In this document: positions 7,892 to 15,381 of the stretch, in pieces
Position numbering within the stretch: the first letter of the stretch is position 1
Layout: each line of letters starts with the position of its first letter
Source of the DNA: an uncultured Actinomycetes bacterium
GTDB taxonomy: Bacteria; Actinomycetota; Geothermincolia; Fen-727; JACVIW01
Length of the DNA stretch: 40,563 nt
Direction: 5' to 3'
NCBI GenBank assembly: GCA_937127245.1
Contig: CAKZLU010000022.1
Span: 1-40,563, forward strand
Position numbers and translations under genes: made by a program
Notes under the pieces: model-generated
Database searches by the model: none
Told to the model about the DNA's origin: nothing
What the model saw: only the letters and a program-made list of their open reading frames with translations

Positions 7892-9826
7892 GTGATTAGT
7901 GACATGGAACATGAAAGGCTTCTTATGACGGGAAACGAGGCGGTCGCGCTTGCCGCCTTTCATGCGGGAGCACTGTTCGCTTCCGCCTATCCGGGAACGC
8001 CATCGACCGAGATAATCGAGAACTTCTCGCGTTACGAGGGAGTTTACGCTGAGTGGGCTCCAAACGAGAAAGTTGCTCTGGAGGCTGCCATCGGAGCGGC
8101 GCTTGGCGGAGTTAGGTCCTTTGCGGCGATGAAGCACGTCGGTTTAAATGTCGCCGCGGACCCCTGGTTCACTCTTCCCTACATAGGAGTCTGCGCGGGT
8201 CTTCTGGTTGTCAGCGCTGATGATCCAGGCATGCATTCAAGCCAGAACGAGCAGGACAACAGATATTACGCCAAGTCCGCGCGGGTTCCGATGCTTGAGC
8301 CTTCGGACAGCCAGGAGGCATACGACCTTGCGCGCCTGGCTTTCGAGATAAGCGAGCGTTTCGATACCCCGGTGCTCTTGAGGTTGACGACCAGGATATG
8401 CCACTCGAGAGGGGTGGTTGTGCCCTCCCCTCCGGTAAGCCCGAGTCCCGCAGATTACAGGAAGGATGAACAAAAGCGGGTCATGATTCCAGGGCATGCA
8501 AGGCTCAGGCATCCTGTGGTGCTCGAGAGGCTCCGCTTGCTTGAGGAATACAGCGAAGAGTTTACTTTTAACAGGCTTGAGGAGGGCGAGGCTCAAATAA
8601 GGGAAGCAAAGGGAAGCGAAGCCCGACAGGATGAAGGAACGCTTTTCATCACCTCAGGCGTTGCCTATCAGTACGTGAAAGAGGTTTTCCCCTCATATCC
8701 CGTTTTGAAGCTTACCATGACGTTTCCCCTTCCAAAGAATCTCATCAGAAACACTTGTTCGCGATATGAGCAAGTGTTTGTGGTGGAGGAGCTTGAGCCG
8801 TACCTGGAGGAGGAAATCAGAGCGCTCTGGTTTCCCGCCGTGGGGAAAGAGCGAGTACCAAGGACAGGAGAGCTGAATCCTGACATAGTGCGCCGCGCTT
8901 TCCCGGAGGTTTACGGCAAAGAGATAAAACAGCATGAAATCCCTTATGATGTTGGGGCGCTGCCCTCCCGCCCCCCGATTCTCTGCGCCGGATGTCCCCA
9001 CAGGGGAATCATGTATGCGCTTGCAAGGCTCAAGGCTATTATATCGGGGGACATAGGCTGCTACACTCTAAGCGTTCTGCCTCCGCTTTCTGCGCATGAT
9101 TGTCAGGTTTGCATGGGCGCAAGCATCACAATGGCGCACGGTCTTTCCAAAGCTTTTGACATAAAGTCCCGGCTGAAAGGCGAACAGGAAGAGCCCGGCG
9201 CTGTTGATGGGGAGGAAGGTGAGGAGTCATCTTTGGTTGGTGCTCAGGATGTTAAAACGGGCGCCACGAGACCATCGTCTTCAAAGCGCCCCAGATACCC
9301 GGTTGTGGCTGTTATCGGTGATTCCACTTTTTTCCACATGGGAGTTACGGGGCTCATGGAGGTGGCGTATAACAAAAGCAATTGCACCGTGGTGATTCTT
9401 GATAACCGGACGACCGCGATGACAGGATATCAGGACCATCCCGGCACTGGGAAAACGCTCAAGGGCGAGGACACCGTAAGCGTTGATATAGAAACCCTAT
9501 GCGGTGCGTTCGGGATTAAGCACGTAAGGGTGGTCGATCCGTACGACCTTGATGAGTGCATGAAGGTTCTCTCAGAGGAAATGAACAGGCCTGAGCCCTC
9601 TGTGGTGGTGTCAAGAAGAGCGTGCGCCCTAAGGGAAAAAAGGGATTATCAACCGTACTGCATATTAGTGGAAAAGTGTAATGCCTGCGCGCTCTGCATG
9701 AGGCTCGGATGTCCCGCTATTGTGAGGAGAGAGGAGAACATATTGATTGTTAAGGAGCAATGCGCGGGATGCGGGCTTTGTTCTGCGGTGTGTAGAAACG
9801 ATGCCATAAAGGCCATAGATCTTTGA
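7892..9826 (+). CDS. iorA: Indolepyruvate:ferredoxin oxidoreductase, alpha subunit
   Basis: The large subunit oxidatively decarboxylates aryl-pyruvates made from aromatic amino acids to aryl-acetyl-CoA, reducing ferredoxin. The N-terminal pyrimidine-binding domain starts near MTGNEAVALAAFHAG and includes AYPGTPSTEI. The C-terminal half has the thiamine-diphosphate site (GDSTFFHMG, then ILDNRTTAMTGYQDHPGTG). The end carries two 4Fe-4S clusters: CNACALCMRLGCP and CAGCGLCSAVCRND. At about residues 423-465 there is an acidic, low-complexity stretch (KGEQEEPGAVDGEEGEES and onward) between conserved segments, which makes the protein slightly long at 644 residues. GTG at 7892 and ATG at 7904 are both possible starts. 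iorB follows. Confidence 0.94.
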   Translation: MISDMEHERLLMTGNEAVALAAFHAGALFASAYPGTPSTEIIENFSRYEGVYAEWAPNEKVALEAAIGAALGGVRSFAAMKHVGLNVAADPWFTLPYIGVCAGLLVVSADDPGMHSSQNEQDNRYYAKSARVPMLEPSDSQEAYDLARLAFEISERFDTPVLLRLTTRICHSRGVVVPSPPVSPSPADYRKDEQKRVMIPGHARLRHPVVLERLRLLEEYSEEFTFNRLEEGEAQIREAKGSEARQDEGTLFITSGVAYQYVKEVFPSYPVLKLTMTFPLPKNLIRNTCSRYEQVFVVEELEPYLEEEIRALWFPAVGKERVPRTGELNPDIVRRAFPEVYGKEIKQHEIPYDVGALPSRPPILCAGCPHRGIMYALARLKAIISGDIGCYTLSVLPPLSAHDCQVCMGASITMAHGLSKAFDIKSRLKGEQEEPGAVDGEEGEESSLVGAQDVKTGATRPSSSKRPRYPVVAVIGDSTFFHMGVTGLMEVAYNKSNCTVVILDNRTTAMTGYQDHPGTGKTLKGEDTVSVDIETLCGAFGIKHVRVVDPYDLDECMKVLSEEMNRPEPSVVVSRRACALREKRDYQPYCILVEKCNACALCMRLGCPAIVRREENILIVKEQCAGCGLCSAVCRNDAIKAIDL

Positions 9827-9923
9827 TGTTGCGCCGTCCCGTTTTTAAAAACGGTGTCTCCGAAATCGTTGGCAGGGGCATTTGTTTGCGCACCGGTCGC
9901 GTGTTGTTTAAGTTTTCGATCCT

Positions 9924-9944
9924 CATCCGAACTGAGTTCGGATG
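9924..9944 (+). promoter_or_regulatory. Hairpin between iorA and iorB
   Basis: The arms CATCCGAACT and AGTTCGGATG are perfect inverted repeats separated by one base; folded, they give an 8-bp stem with a 5-base loop. It lies in the 178-base gap before the iorB start and is not followed by a T run, so it is not a classical terminator. It could set the iorA/iorB ratio or protect the message. Confidence 0.4.
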
Positions 9945-10004
9945 GGAGGATGTCTTGCCGGTTCGGTCAGTAAAGCGGGTGATGCGTGTTTGGAGAGGAT
10001 AAGT

Positions 10005-10604
10005 TTGAACGAGAAAGAAGTTGTTTCCATTGTGCTTTCCGGCGTTGGGGGTCAGGGCACGGTTCTTGCGACGAACATTCTCGGACAGGCTCTTGTTAAT
10101 GGTGGATTTGACGTGAAAACGAGCGAGGTGCACGGAATGGCCCAGAGGGGCGGAAGTGTCATGAGCGCCGTGCGCTTCGGAGCCAGGGTGAAAAGCCCGC
10201 TGGTTCCTGCTGGGAGCGCTTCGTTTATAATCGCGACCGAGATGCTCGAGGGTTTGAGGGCTGCCCCCTATATTTTGCCCGAGGGTATATTCATCGTGTC
10301 CACCTCGAGGATAGACCCCCTTTCCGTTCTTCAGGGGAAAGCCTCATATCCGCAAGACGCGATTGAAACGATAAAACGAATTGCACCGGGAAGCATTATC
10401 CTTGATGCGGATGCGGTAGCTGAGAAAGCAGGCAACAGAAGAGCTGCGAACTCAGTTCTGCTCGGTGTTGTTTCCAATTTTCTCCCGCTGGGTGAGGAAA
10501 CCTGGTTTGAGGTTATGGAGTCACTAATGCCTCAAGGAGTGCTTGAGGTCAACAAGAATGCGTTCCTTGCTGGCAGAGGGTTTCAAAGCGGCGAAGGCGC
10601 GTGA
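10005..10604 (+). CDS. iorB: Indolepyruvate:ferredoxin oxidoreductase, beta subunit
   Basis: The small gamma-domain subunit of IorAB, 199 residues, the usual size. It begins VVSIVLSGVGGQGTVLATNI, the conserved GVGGQG loop of 2-oxoacid:acceptor oxidoreductase gamma domains, followed by KTSEVHGMAQRGGSV, also conserved. I chose the TTG at 10005 because GGAGAGG lies six bases upstream and the conserved fold starts directly after it; longer starts would add residues with no family resemblance. It works as a dimer with IorA. The next gene, a CoA ligase, is co-directional. Confidence 0.93.
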   Translation: MNEKEVVSIVLSGVGGQGTVLATNILGQALVNGGFDVKTSEVHGMAQRGGSVMSAVRFGARVKSPLVPAGSASFIIATEMLEGLRAAPYILPEGIFIVSTSRIDPLSVLQGKASYPQDAIETIKRIAPGSIILDADAVAEKAGNRRAANSVLLGVVSNFLPLGEETWFEVMESLMPQGVLEVNKNAFLAGRGFQSGEGA

Positions 10605-10757
10605 GGCGGAATTTAAATATATGCGTTCCCTGCATAGTTAAGAGTGCTACTGGAGTCTCAATACGGCGAAAGTGCGGGATACACAATAGCCCTTATCATC
10701 GAGCAAGGCGCGCCTTTCTATGACTTAGGTGTTTTTAGGGAAAGGGCTGATGTTTTA

Positions 10758-12128
10758 ATGTGGGACGTCTACGCCGAAACGCTTTCCGGCGGCGAACTCG
10801 AGAAGATTCAGTTTGCAAGGCTTAAGAGCACGCTCAAACGAATTTGGGAAAGCGGGGCTCCCTACAGGGAAAAGATGGAGGAGGCGGGCTTATCTCCCGG
10901 TGATGTCAAAAGCCTTGAGGACCTTGAGAAGCTGCCGTTTAGCTCTAAGGATGATTTCAGGAAAAATTATCCCCTCGGAATGCTTGCGGTCAGCCGGAAG
11001 GACGTGGTGAGGATTCACGCCTCCTCGGGTACCACCGGCACAAGAACCGTTGTTGGATACACGGAAAATGATATCGAAAACTGGGCGCAGCTGGTTGCCA
11101 GAATCGCGACCGCAGCCGGCGTCACTAGGGAAGATATCGCCCAGATTTCTTTCACATACGGTCTTTTCACGGGTGGTTTTGGATTGCACTACGGGCTTGA
11201 GAAGCTTGGGGCGATGGTGATACCCGTTTCGGGTGGGCAGACTGAACTGCAAATGTCCGTGATTATGGAATTGAAACCGTCCGTTCTCATCTCCACCCCA
11301 ACTTACGCTCTTTATCTTTCTGAGCTGGGAAAAGAGATGGGCATAGACCTTCCGGGAAGTTCGTTGAGAGTTGGGCTTTTCGGGGCGGAGCCCTGGAGCG
11401 AGGAGATCAGAGCAAGGATTGAAAGCGGGCTCGGGATACTCGCGACCGACAACTACGGGCTTTCCGAAGTAACTGGTCCGGGTGTCGCTGGAGAATGCCA
11501 TCTGCAGAACGGTCTGCATATTGCGGAGGACCACTTCATCGCGGAGATCGTGGATGAAAAAGGGAAACCCGTCGGCGAGGGAAAACAGGGCGAACTTGTG
11601 CTTACAACTCTCACCCGGGAAGCGATGCCGGTAATTCGATTCAGGACTGGCGATCTGACGAGCATAACGAGAGCTGAATGTGAATGTGGAAGGAAAAACG
11701 CCCGCATGAGCAGGGTTGTGGGAAGGGCAGATGATATGCTCATCATTAAGGGCGTAAACGTTTACCCGTCCCAGATAGAAAGAGCTCTGCTCGAGGTTGC
11801 GGGAGTTGAGCCGCATTACCTTATCGTGGTTGACAGAAGAAGAGGTCTGGACGTCCTCGAGGTCTGGGTTGAGGTCTCCGAGGGACTTTTTAGTGACGAC
11901 GCGATGGTCATGAGAGCTTTCGAGGAAAAAATCGAGGCGCACATTAAATCGACTCTTAACGTCAGGGCGAGCGTGCGACTGAAAGAACCGCGCACTTTCG
12001 ATAGGACATCAGGCAAAGCCAAGCGGGTTATCGACTTGAGGCGTGAGGAGCCGCCCGATTGGCTGCGCGAGGAACTAAGGATGAGAAAAGGGGCTAAAGG
12101 TGAGCATGGATCCGCGCACCTGGTTTGA
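10758..12128 (+). CDS. paaK: Phenylacetate-CoA ligase-like enzyme
   Basis: An AMP-forming acyl/aryl-CoA ligase of the PaaK family, 456 residues. The adenylate-binding loop SSGTTG is at residues 89-94, followed by the family sequence NYGLSEVTGPGVAGEC and the C-terminal hinge GRADDMLIIKGVNVYPSQIE. It would activate phenylacetate or indoleacetate with ATP and CoA. Next to iorAB this fits aryl-acid and aryl-CoA interconversion in fermentation of aromatic amino acids; the true substrate is an inference. The frame extends upstream to a GTG at 10644, but family similarity starts near MWDVYAETLSGGELEKIQ, so the ATG at 10758, with AGGGAAAGG upstream, is preferred. Its 3' end overlaps gpgS. Confidence 0.9.
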   Translation: MWDVYAETLSGGELEKIQFARLKSTLKRIWESGAPYREKMEEAGLSPGDVKSLEDLEKLPFSSKDDFRKNYPLGMLAVSRKDVVRIHASSGTTGTRTVVGYTENDIENWAQLVARIATAAGVTREDIAQISFTYGLFTGGFGLHYGLEKLGAMVIPVSGGQTELQMSVIMELKPSVLISTPTYALYLSELGKEMGIDLPGSSLRVGLFGAEPWSEEIRARIESGLGILATDNYGLSEVTGPGVAGECHLQNGLHIAEDHFIAEIVDEKGKPVGEGKQGELVLTTLTREAMPVIRFRTGDLTSITRAECECGRKNARMSRVVGRADDMLIIKGVNVYPSQIERALLEVAGVEPHYLIVVDRRRGLDVLEVWVEVSEGLFSDDAMVMRAFEEKIEAHIKSTLNVRASVRLKEPRTFDRTSGKAKRVIDLRREEPPDWLREELRMRKGAKGEHGSAHLV

Positions 12129-13077
12129 GCAGAGAACCTACCACCATCTCCAGTTTTCGGACATTGCGGGGTTGGTTCGACTTAAAAATGAAAGGGGTCA
12201 TAAGGTTAGCGTTTGCTTGCCCACTTTAAACGAAGCGGGCACTGTAGGAGCTATTCTTAAGACGATAAGAGAAGAGCTGATGGAAAAATTTCCTCTTGTT
12301 GACCAGCTTGCGATCATTGATTCGCGCAGCCTCGATCAGACTGTCGAAATAGCCAGAGCGCAGGGCGCGGAAGTTTACTTCGATGATGAGATTATGCCCG
12401 AGGTGGGCGCAGAATCCGGCAAAGGAGAAGCTCTCTGGAAGAGCCTGTATGTTCTCGAAGGGGATATCATCGTTTGGGTGGATTCAGACATAAAGAACTT
12501 CCATCCCAGATTCGTTTACGGGATCGCGGGGGCGCTTATTGCTCATCAGGAGGTGAGCTTCGTAAAGGGGTTTTACAGAAGACCCATCCAGGAAGGCGAG
12601 AGGGTCGCCCTCTCTGGCGGCGGAAGGGTGACCGAACTTGTGGTAAGACCGATGCTGAGCTTTTTTTATCCCGATCTCTCATTTTTAATCCAGCCCCTTT
12701 CCGGTGAGTACGGGGGGCGAAGGTCACTTCTTGAGAGCGTCCCTTTCTTCACCGGATACGGCGTTGAGACGGGGCTTTTGCTCGACATATACGAAAAAAG
12801 GGGCTTGGAGGCGTTCGCGCAGGTTGACCTGGAGGTGAGGCTTCACGAAAACCAGCCCCTGCCAAGCCTTTCAAAGATGGCGTTCGGTATTTTTAAAACG
12901 CTTTTAATAAGGCTTGAACGGGATGGGAGGCTCAATCTTTTGACTGACCTTCGGGACTCTTACAATACCCTGTCATTGACGGATTCAGGATACGCGATAG
13001 AGCCTGTCCCGATTAGAATTATGGAAAGACCACCCATTGTTACGCTTGACAGTTACAGAAGAAAGCACGGACTGTAA
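12106..13077 (+). CDS. gpgS: Glucosyl-3-phosphoglycerate synthase
   Basis: A GT81-type glycosyltransferase that joins glucose from a nucleotide sugar to 3-phosphoglycerate, the first step of glucosylglycerate (and, in mycobacteria, methylglucose lipopolysaccharide) synthesis. Recognisable features are SVCLPTLNEAGTVGAIL at the N-terminus, WVDSDIKNFHPRFVYGI with the metal-binding DSD, SFVKGFYRRP, and the PLSGEYGGRRSLLESVPFF stretch. The length of 323 residues is typical. It overlaps the 3' end of the CoA ligase by 23 bases; AAAGGTGAG precedes the chosen ATG, and a GTG six bases earlier is an alternative. A HAD phosphatase two genes downstream may remove the phosphate from the product. Confidence 0.92.
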   Translation: MDPRTWFEQRTYHHLQFSDIAGLVRLKNERGHKVSVCLPTLNEAGTVGAILKTIREELMEKFPLVDQLAIIDSRSLDQTVEIARAQGAEVYFDDEIMPEVGAESGKGEALWKSLYVLEGDIIVWVDSDIKNFHPRFVYGIAGALIAHQEVSFVKGFYRRPIQEGERVALSGGGRVTELVVRPMLSFFYPDLSFLIQPLSGEYGGRRSLLESVPFFTGYGVETGLLLDIYEKRGLEAFAQVDLEVRLHENQPLPSLSKMAFGIFKTLLIRLERDGRLNLLTDLRDSYNTLSLTDSGYAIEPVPIRIMERPPIVTLDSYRRKHGL

Positions 13078-13133
13078 GATTCGCGGTGCCTGCATACCCG
13101 GTAAGATTTGGGTATACGTTAAGGGAGGAAATC

Positions 13134-13703
13134 ATGGGAAACCAAAGCGGCAACAGAAAAGATGCGTTTGGGAACCCTGGAGACTGGATCGTTGTGATTT
13201 CTCTTATCCTGTTTTTAATTTCAGTATTCGCCCTTTCGTGGATATCCATCGGGTTGAATTTCAACGTATTCGGACGCTCGCTTATCAGGAGAAACTTGAA
13301 GACGCTCGGAATTCTCGATATCCCCTGGTACTGGCTTGTCATTCTTCTGGTTGTAGCCGCCGCGGCGCTTGCTGGTTTGTTCTTTCCCACGCTTAAAGGG
13401 GCGTTAAGCATAGTCGCCGGGGTGTATTTCATAATATTTTCAATAATCTTCTATTTCGGGGCCTGGTATAAGATTAACGCGGTGATCGGCGATGTGGTAT
13501 CGCTGGTGAGGGAACTCCCATTCGTTGGGAGTTATCTCGGAGCGCTTGTCGGTGAGATCACGAAGAAGGTTCTTGTCGTGCGATTCCTATCGGGATATTT
13601 TCTCTTCATCGTTGCTTCGGTGGCAATGCTTGCTGGGGGAATCGTAAGGCTGTTTTCAAGCGGCGGCGCAGGCGCTGAACAAGCGGAATCCGAACCCTCT
13701 TAA
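13134..13703 (+). CDS. Integral membrane protein, four predicted helices
   Basis: A 189-residue protein with hydrophobic segments near residues 18-38, 63-83, 88-112 and 150-172. It starts with a short polar tail and ends with a Ser/Glu-rich tail. I do not recognise a named family. The ATG at 13134 has a strong GGGAGGAAATC upstream, and the longer frame from 13086 has no such site. It sits between gpgS and the HAD phosphatase in the same direction, so a link to osmolyte or envelope physiology is possible but not shown by the sequence. Confidence 0.75.
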   Translation: MGNQSGNRKDAFGNPGDWIVVISLILFLISVFALSWISIGLNFNVFGRSLIRRNLKTLGILDIPWYWLVILLVVAAAALAGLFFPTLKGALSIVAGVYFIIFSIIFYFGAWYKINAVIGDVVSLVRELPFVGSYLGALVGEITKKVLVVRFLSGYFLFIVASVAMLAGGIVRLFSSGGAGAEQAESEPS

Positions 13704-13716
13704 TGGGGCGAAAATT

Positions 13717-13869
13717 AAGGGGGGCGGAAAGGGCTTTGGTGATACCGCCGGGGAAGTGTGCAAGCCTAAGCCAATATGTTATCGACGATAATGCCTTTTG
13801 GATAAGGGGGGCGAAATAGGCTTTGGTGATAGCGCCTGCAAAGCTTGTTGCGGTAAACCGCCGGGGAAG
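13717..13869 (+). repeat. Split direct repeat after the membrane-protein gene
   Basis: Bases 13717-13743 (aaggggggcg... to ...ctttggtgat) recur at 13804-13830 with three differences, an 87-bp offset. In the first copy this is followed directly by accgccggggaag (13744-13756). In the second the same block appears only at 13857-13869, after a 26-base insertion. The 47 bases between the copies (13757-13803) are not repeated. The rest of this 295-bp gap before the HAD gene shows no gene. Confidence 0.75.
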
Positions 13870-13998
13870 GGACCTGACTTTTCGAAGTTGGCATGAAGGG
13901 GTCTTCGCGAAAAATTGTTTGCACGCGTGGCGAGGAGGTCTTTCGGGCAAGCTTAAGAAACGTGCAAAAAAAGTGGTTTAGCCCTGAAGGTGGAGACA

Positions 13999-14898
13999 AT
14001 GACTAAGGCAGAATCTTACATCGAGGAAGTTGCAAGAAAGAAAAGCATAAAAGAGAACATCAAGTGGTTGAGAGATAACCTTCTGCCCGTGAAAGTGATT
14101 TACACCGACATAGACGGCACGATGGTCGGTCCGCTTGGTTGCTTCTTCCGCGACAGCGAATACACGCTTACGCTCCGTCCCGCGAAGGCTCTCCTCTCCG
14201 CGCTTGCCCGTGACGTTGACATCATGCTCGTCTCGGGCAGGCACAAATCGCAGCTGCGGGAAGTGGCGCGTCTTCTCGGTCTGATGAACTACGTGGCGGA
14301 ACTCGGAACGGAAATTGTTTATAACCTCGGGCAGGAAGTGGTCATGAATGTCGGCGCCCTCGAGGTCAAGTGCGAAAGCGTTTATCAAACCATCATGGAT
14401 ACGGGCGTTGTTGACTTGCTTCTTGAGACGTACAAAGGTCGTCTGGAGATGCACACTCCCTGGTCGGATGAACGCGACTGCACTCCCCTTCTGCGCGGCT
14501 ACGTGGATTTGCATGAGGTTGACGAGCTTTTGAAACTGAGCGGATACGAAGTATTTGAGCTGCTCGACAACGGCGTGATCCCCAGAAAAAGCCCCACGCT
14601 GGATGTCCCGGAGACCCGGGCCTATCATCTCGTTCCTAGAGGCGTGAGCAAGGACCAGGCGGTTCTCAAAGACCAGGAGCACAGGGGACTCAAGCGCTGG
14701 GAGACGGTCGCGGTGGGAGATGCTGAAGCCGATCTCCCGTTCGCCGACGTGACCGGCGCGTTCTTCATGGTCAAAAACGGGCTCCTTTTAAATCCCCACC
14801 TGGCTGAAAGAATCGAGGCAATGGAAAACGTCTTCATCACCGAGGAGAAAATGGGTCTCGGGTGGTCCGAAGTCGTCGAAACCCTCCTCTCCCTCTAA
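13999..14898 (+). CDS. HAD-superfamily phosphatase (IIB-like), possible glucosylglycerate phosphatase
   Basis: A 299-residue phosphatase with the HAD motifs in order: YTDIDGTMVG (nucleophile and acid aspartates of DxDGT), MLVSGRH (motif II serine), a lysine in the region GVSKDQAVL, and AVGDAEADLPFADV (metal-binding GDxxxD). The middle holds a cap domain of about 110 residues, as in the sucrose-phosphate and mannosyl-3-phosphoglycerate phosphatase group. With gpgS nearby, dephosphorylation of glucosyl-3-phosphoglycerate is the simplest inferred role; another sugar phosphate cannot be excluded. The ATG at 13999 follows AAGGTGGAG; a GTG at 13990 is less likely. Confidence 0.82.
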   Translation: MTKAESYIEEVARKKSIKENIKWLRDNLLPVKVIYTDIDGTMVGPLGCFFRDSEYTLTLRPAKALLSALARDVDIMLVSGRHKSQLREVARLLGLMNYVAELGTEIVYNLGQEVVMNVGALEVKCESVYQTIMDTGVVDLLLETYKGRLEMHTPWSDERDCTPLLRGYVDLHEVDELLKLSGYEVFELLDNGVIPRKSPTLDVPETRAYHLVPRGVSKDQAVLKDQEHRGLKRWETVAVGDAEADLPFADVTGAFFMVKNGLLLNPHLAERIEAMENVFITEEKMGLGWSEVVETLLSL

Positions 14899-14934
14899 AA
14901 TGCAAAAACGGTGCCAGGCACCATTTTTGCATTT
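14898..14934 (+). terminator. Strong hairpin terminator, 'GGTGCC' repeat family
   Basis: Starting on the last base of the HAD gene's stop, aaatgcaaaaacggtgc pairs with gcaccatttttgcattt (17 bp, one mismatch, loop cag), followed by a T run. As A and T runs flank both sides it could terminate from either strand. Its core, ggtgccaggcacc, recurs in altered form near 18609 and 18797, so it may also be a dispersed palindromic repeat. Confidence 0.7.
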
Positions 14935-15275
14935 TTCAAACGGGATGCGATTTTCGGGACATGTCATTGCGCCTTGACAGCTGCTACCTCGAAGGCTTTT
15001 AAGCAGAGCGTCCAATATCGATGAGTTTCCGCCGTCTAACCTCTATCATAGAGCGGTTGAGAACCCGTTTTTTCAGTAAAACTTCACTTAGGCAAATCCC
15101 GTTTCACCCCTAGTGAAAAGCCACTTATCTTTTATAAAAGCCTTTCCATGATATAAGCTTTCTCAAATGTTTCCCTTATATATTTAAATAATCCTATCAC
15201 CCACCTTGCCGTTCGTCACTGGATGGTGCTCAATGTCCCCCAACGCGTTGAAACGCTCTTTCTATAACTCTTTTA
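14935..15275. other. Gene-free AT-rich spacer
   Basis: Between the convergent HAD and secreted-protein genes. Apart from a small palindrome (TTTCAC-cccta-GTGAAA near 15101-15117) and AT-rich stretches, I see no gene or repeat until the degenerate copy of the secreted gene's 3' end at 15276. Confidence 0.5.
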
Positions 15276-15381
15276 ATAACTGTTACTCCCAATTGTGCCG
15301 GTCTCACTTTAAACATGAACGGCTCACCAAACAGAGCATACCCACTCTCAATAACTGTAACTCCCAATCGTGTCTGTCCCA
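15276..15381 (-). repeat. Degenerate duplication of the secreted gene's 3' end, 74-bp pitch
   Basis: Bases 15350-15381 encode the last residues of the secreted protein (minus strand, ...DTIGSYSY then TGA). A copy with about six differences lies at 15276-15306, where the minus strand would read GTIGSNSY and then TAA. The offset is 74 bases and the roughly 43 bases between are not repeated. It is either a remnant of a paralogue's end or a duplication with insertion like those at 5170 and 25873. Confidence 0.65.

Noticed and set aside
10890-11942. 350-residue antisense frame inside the CoA ligase gene
   Set aside because: The sense strand encodes a clear PaaK-like protein; the antisense product is unrecognisable and arises from codon bias.
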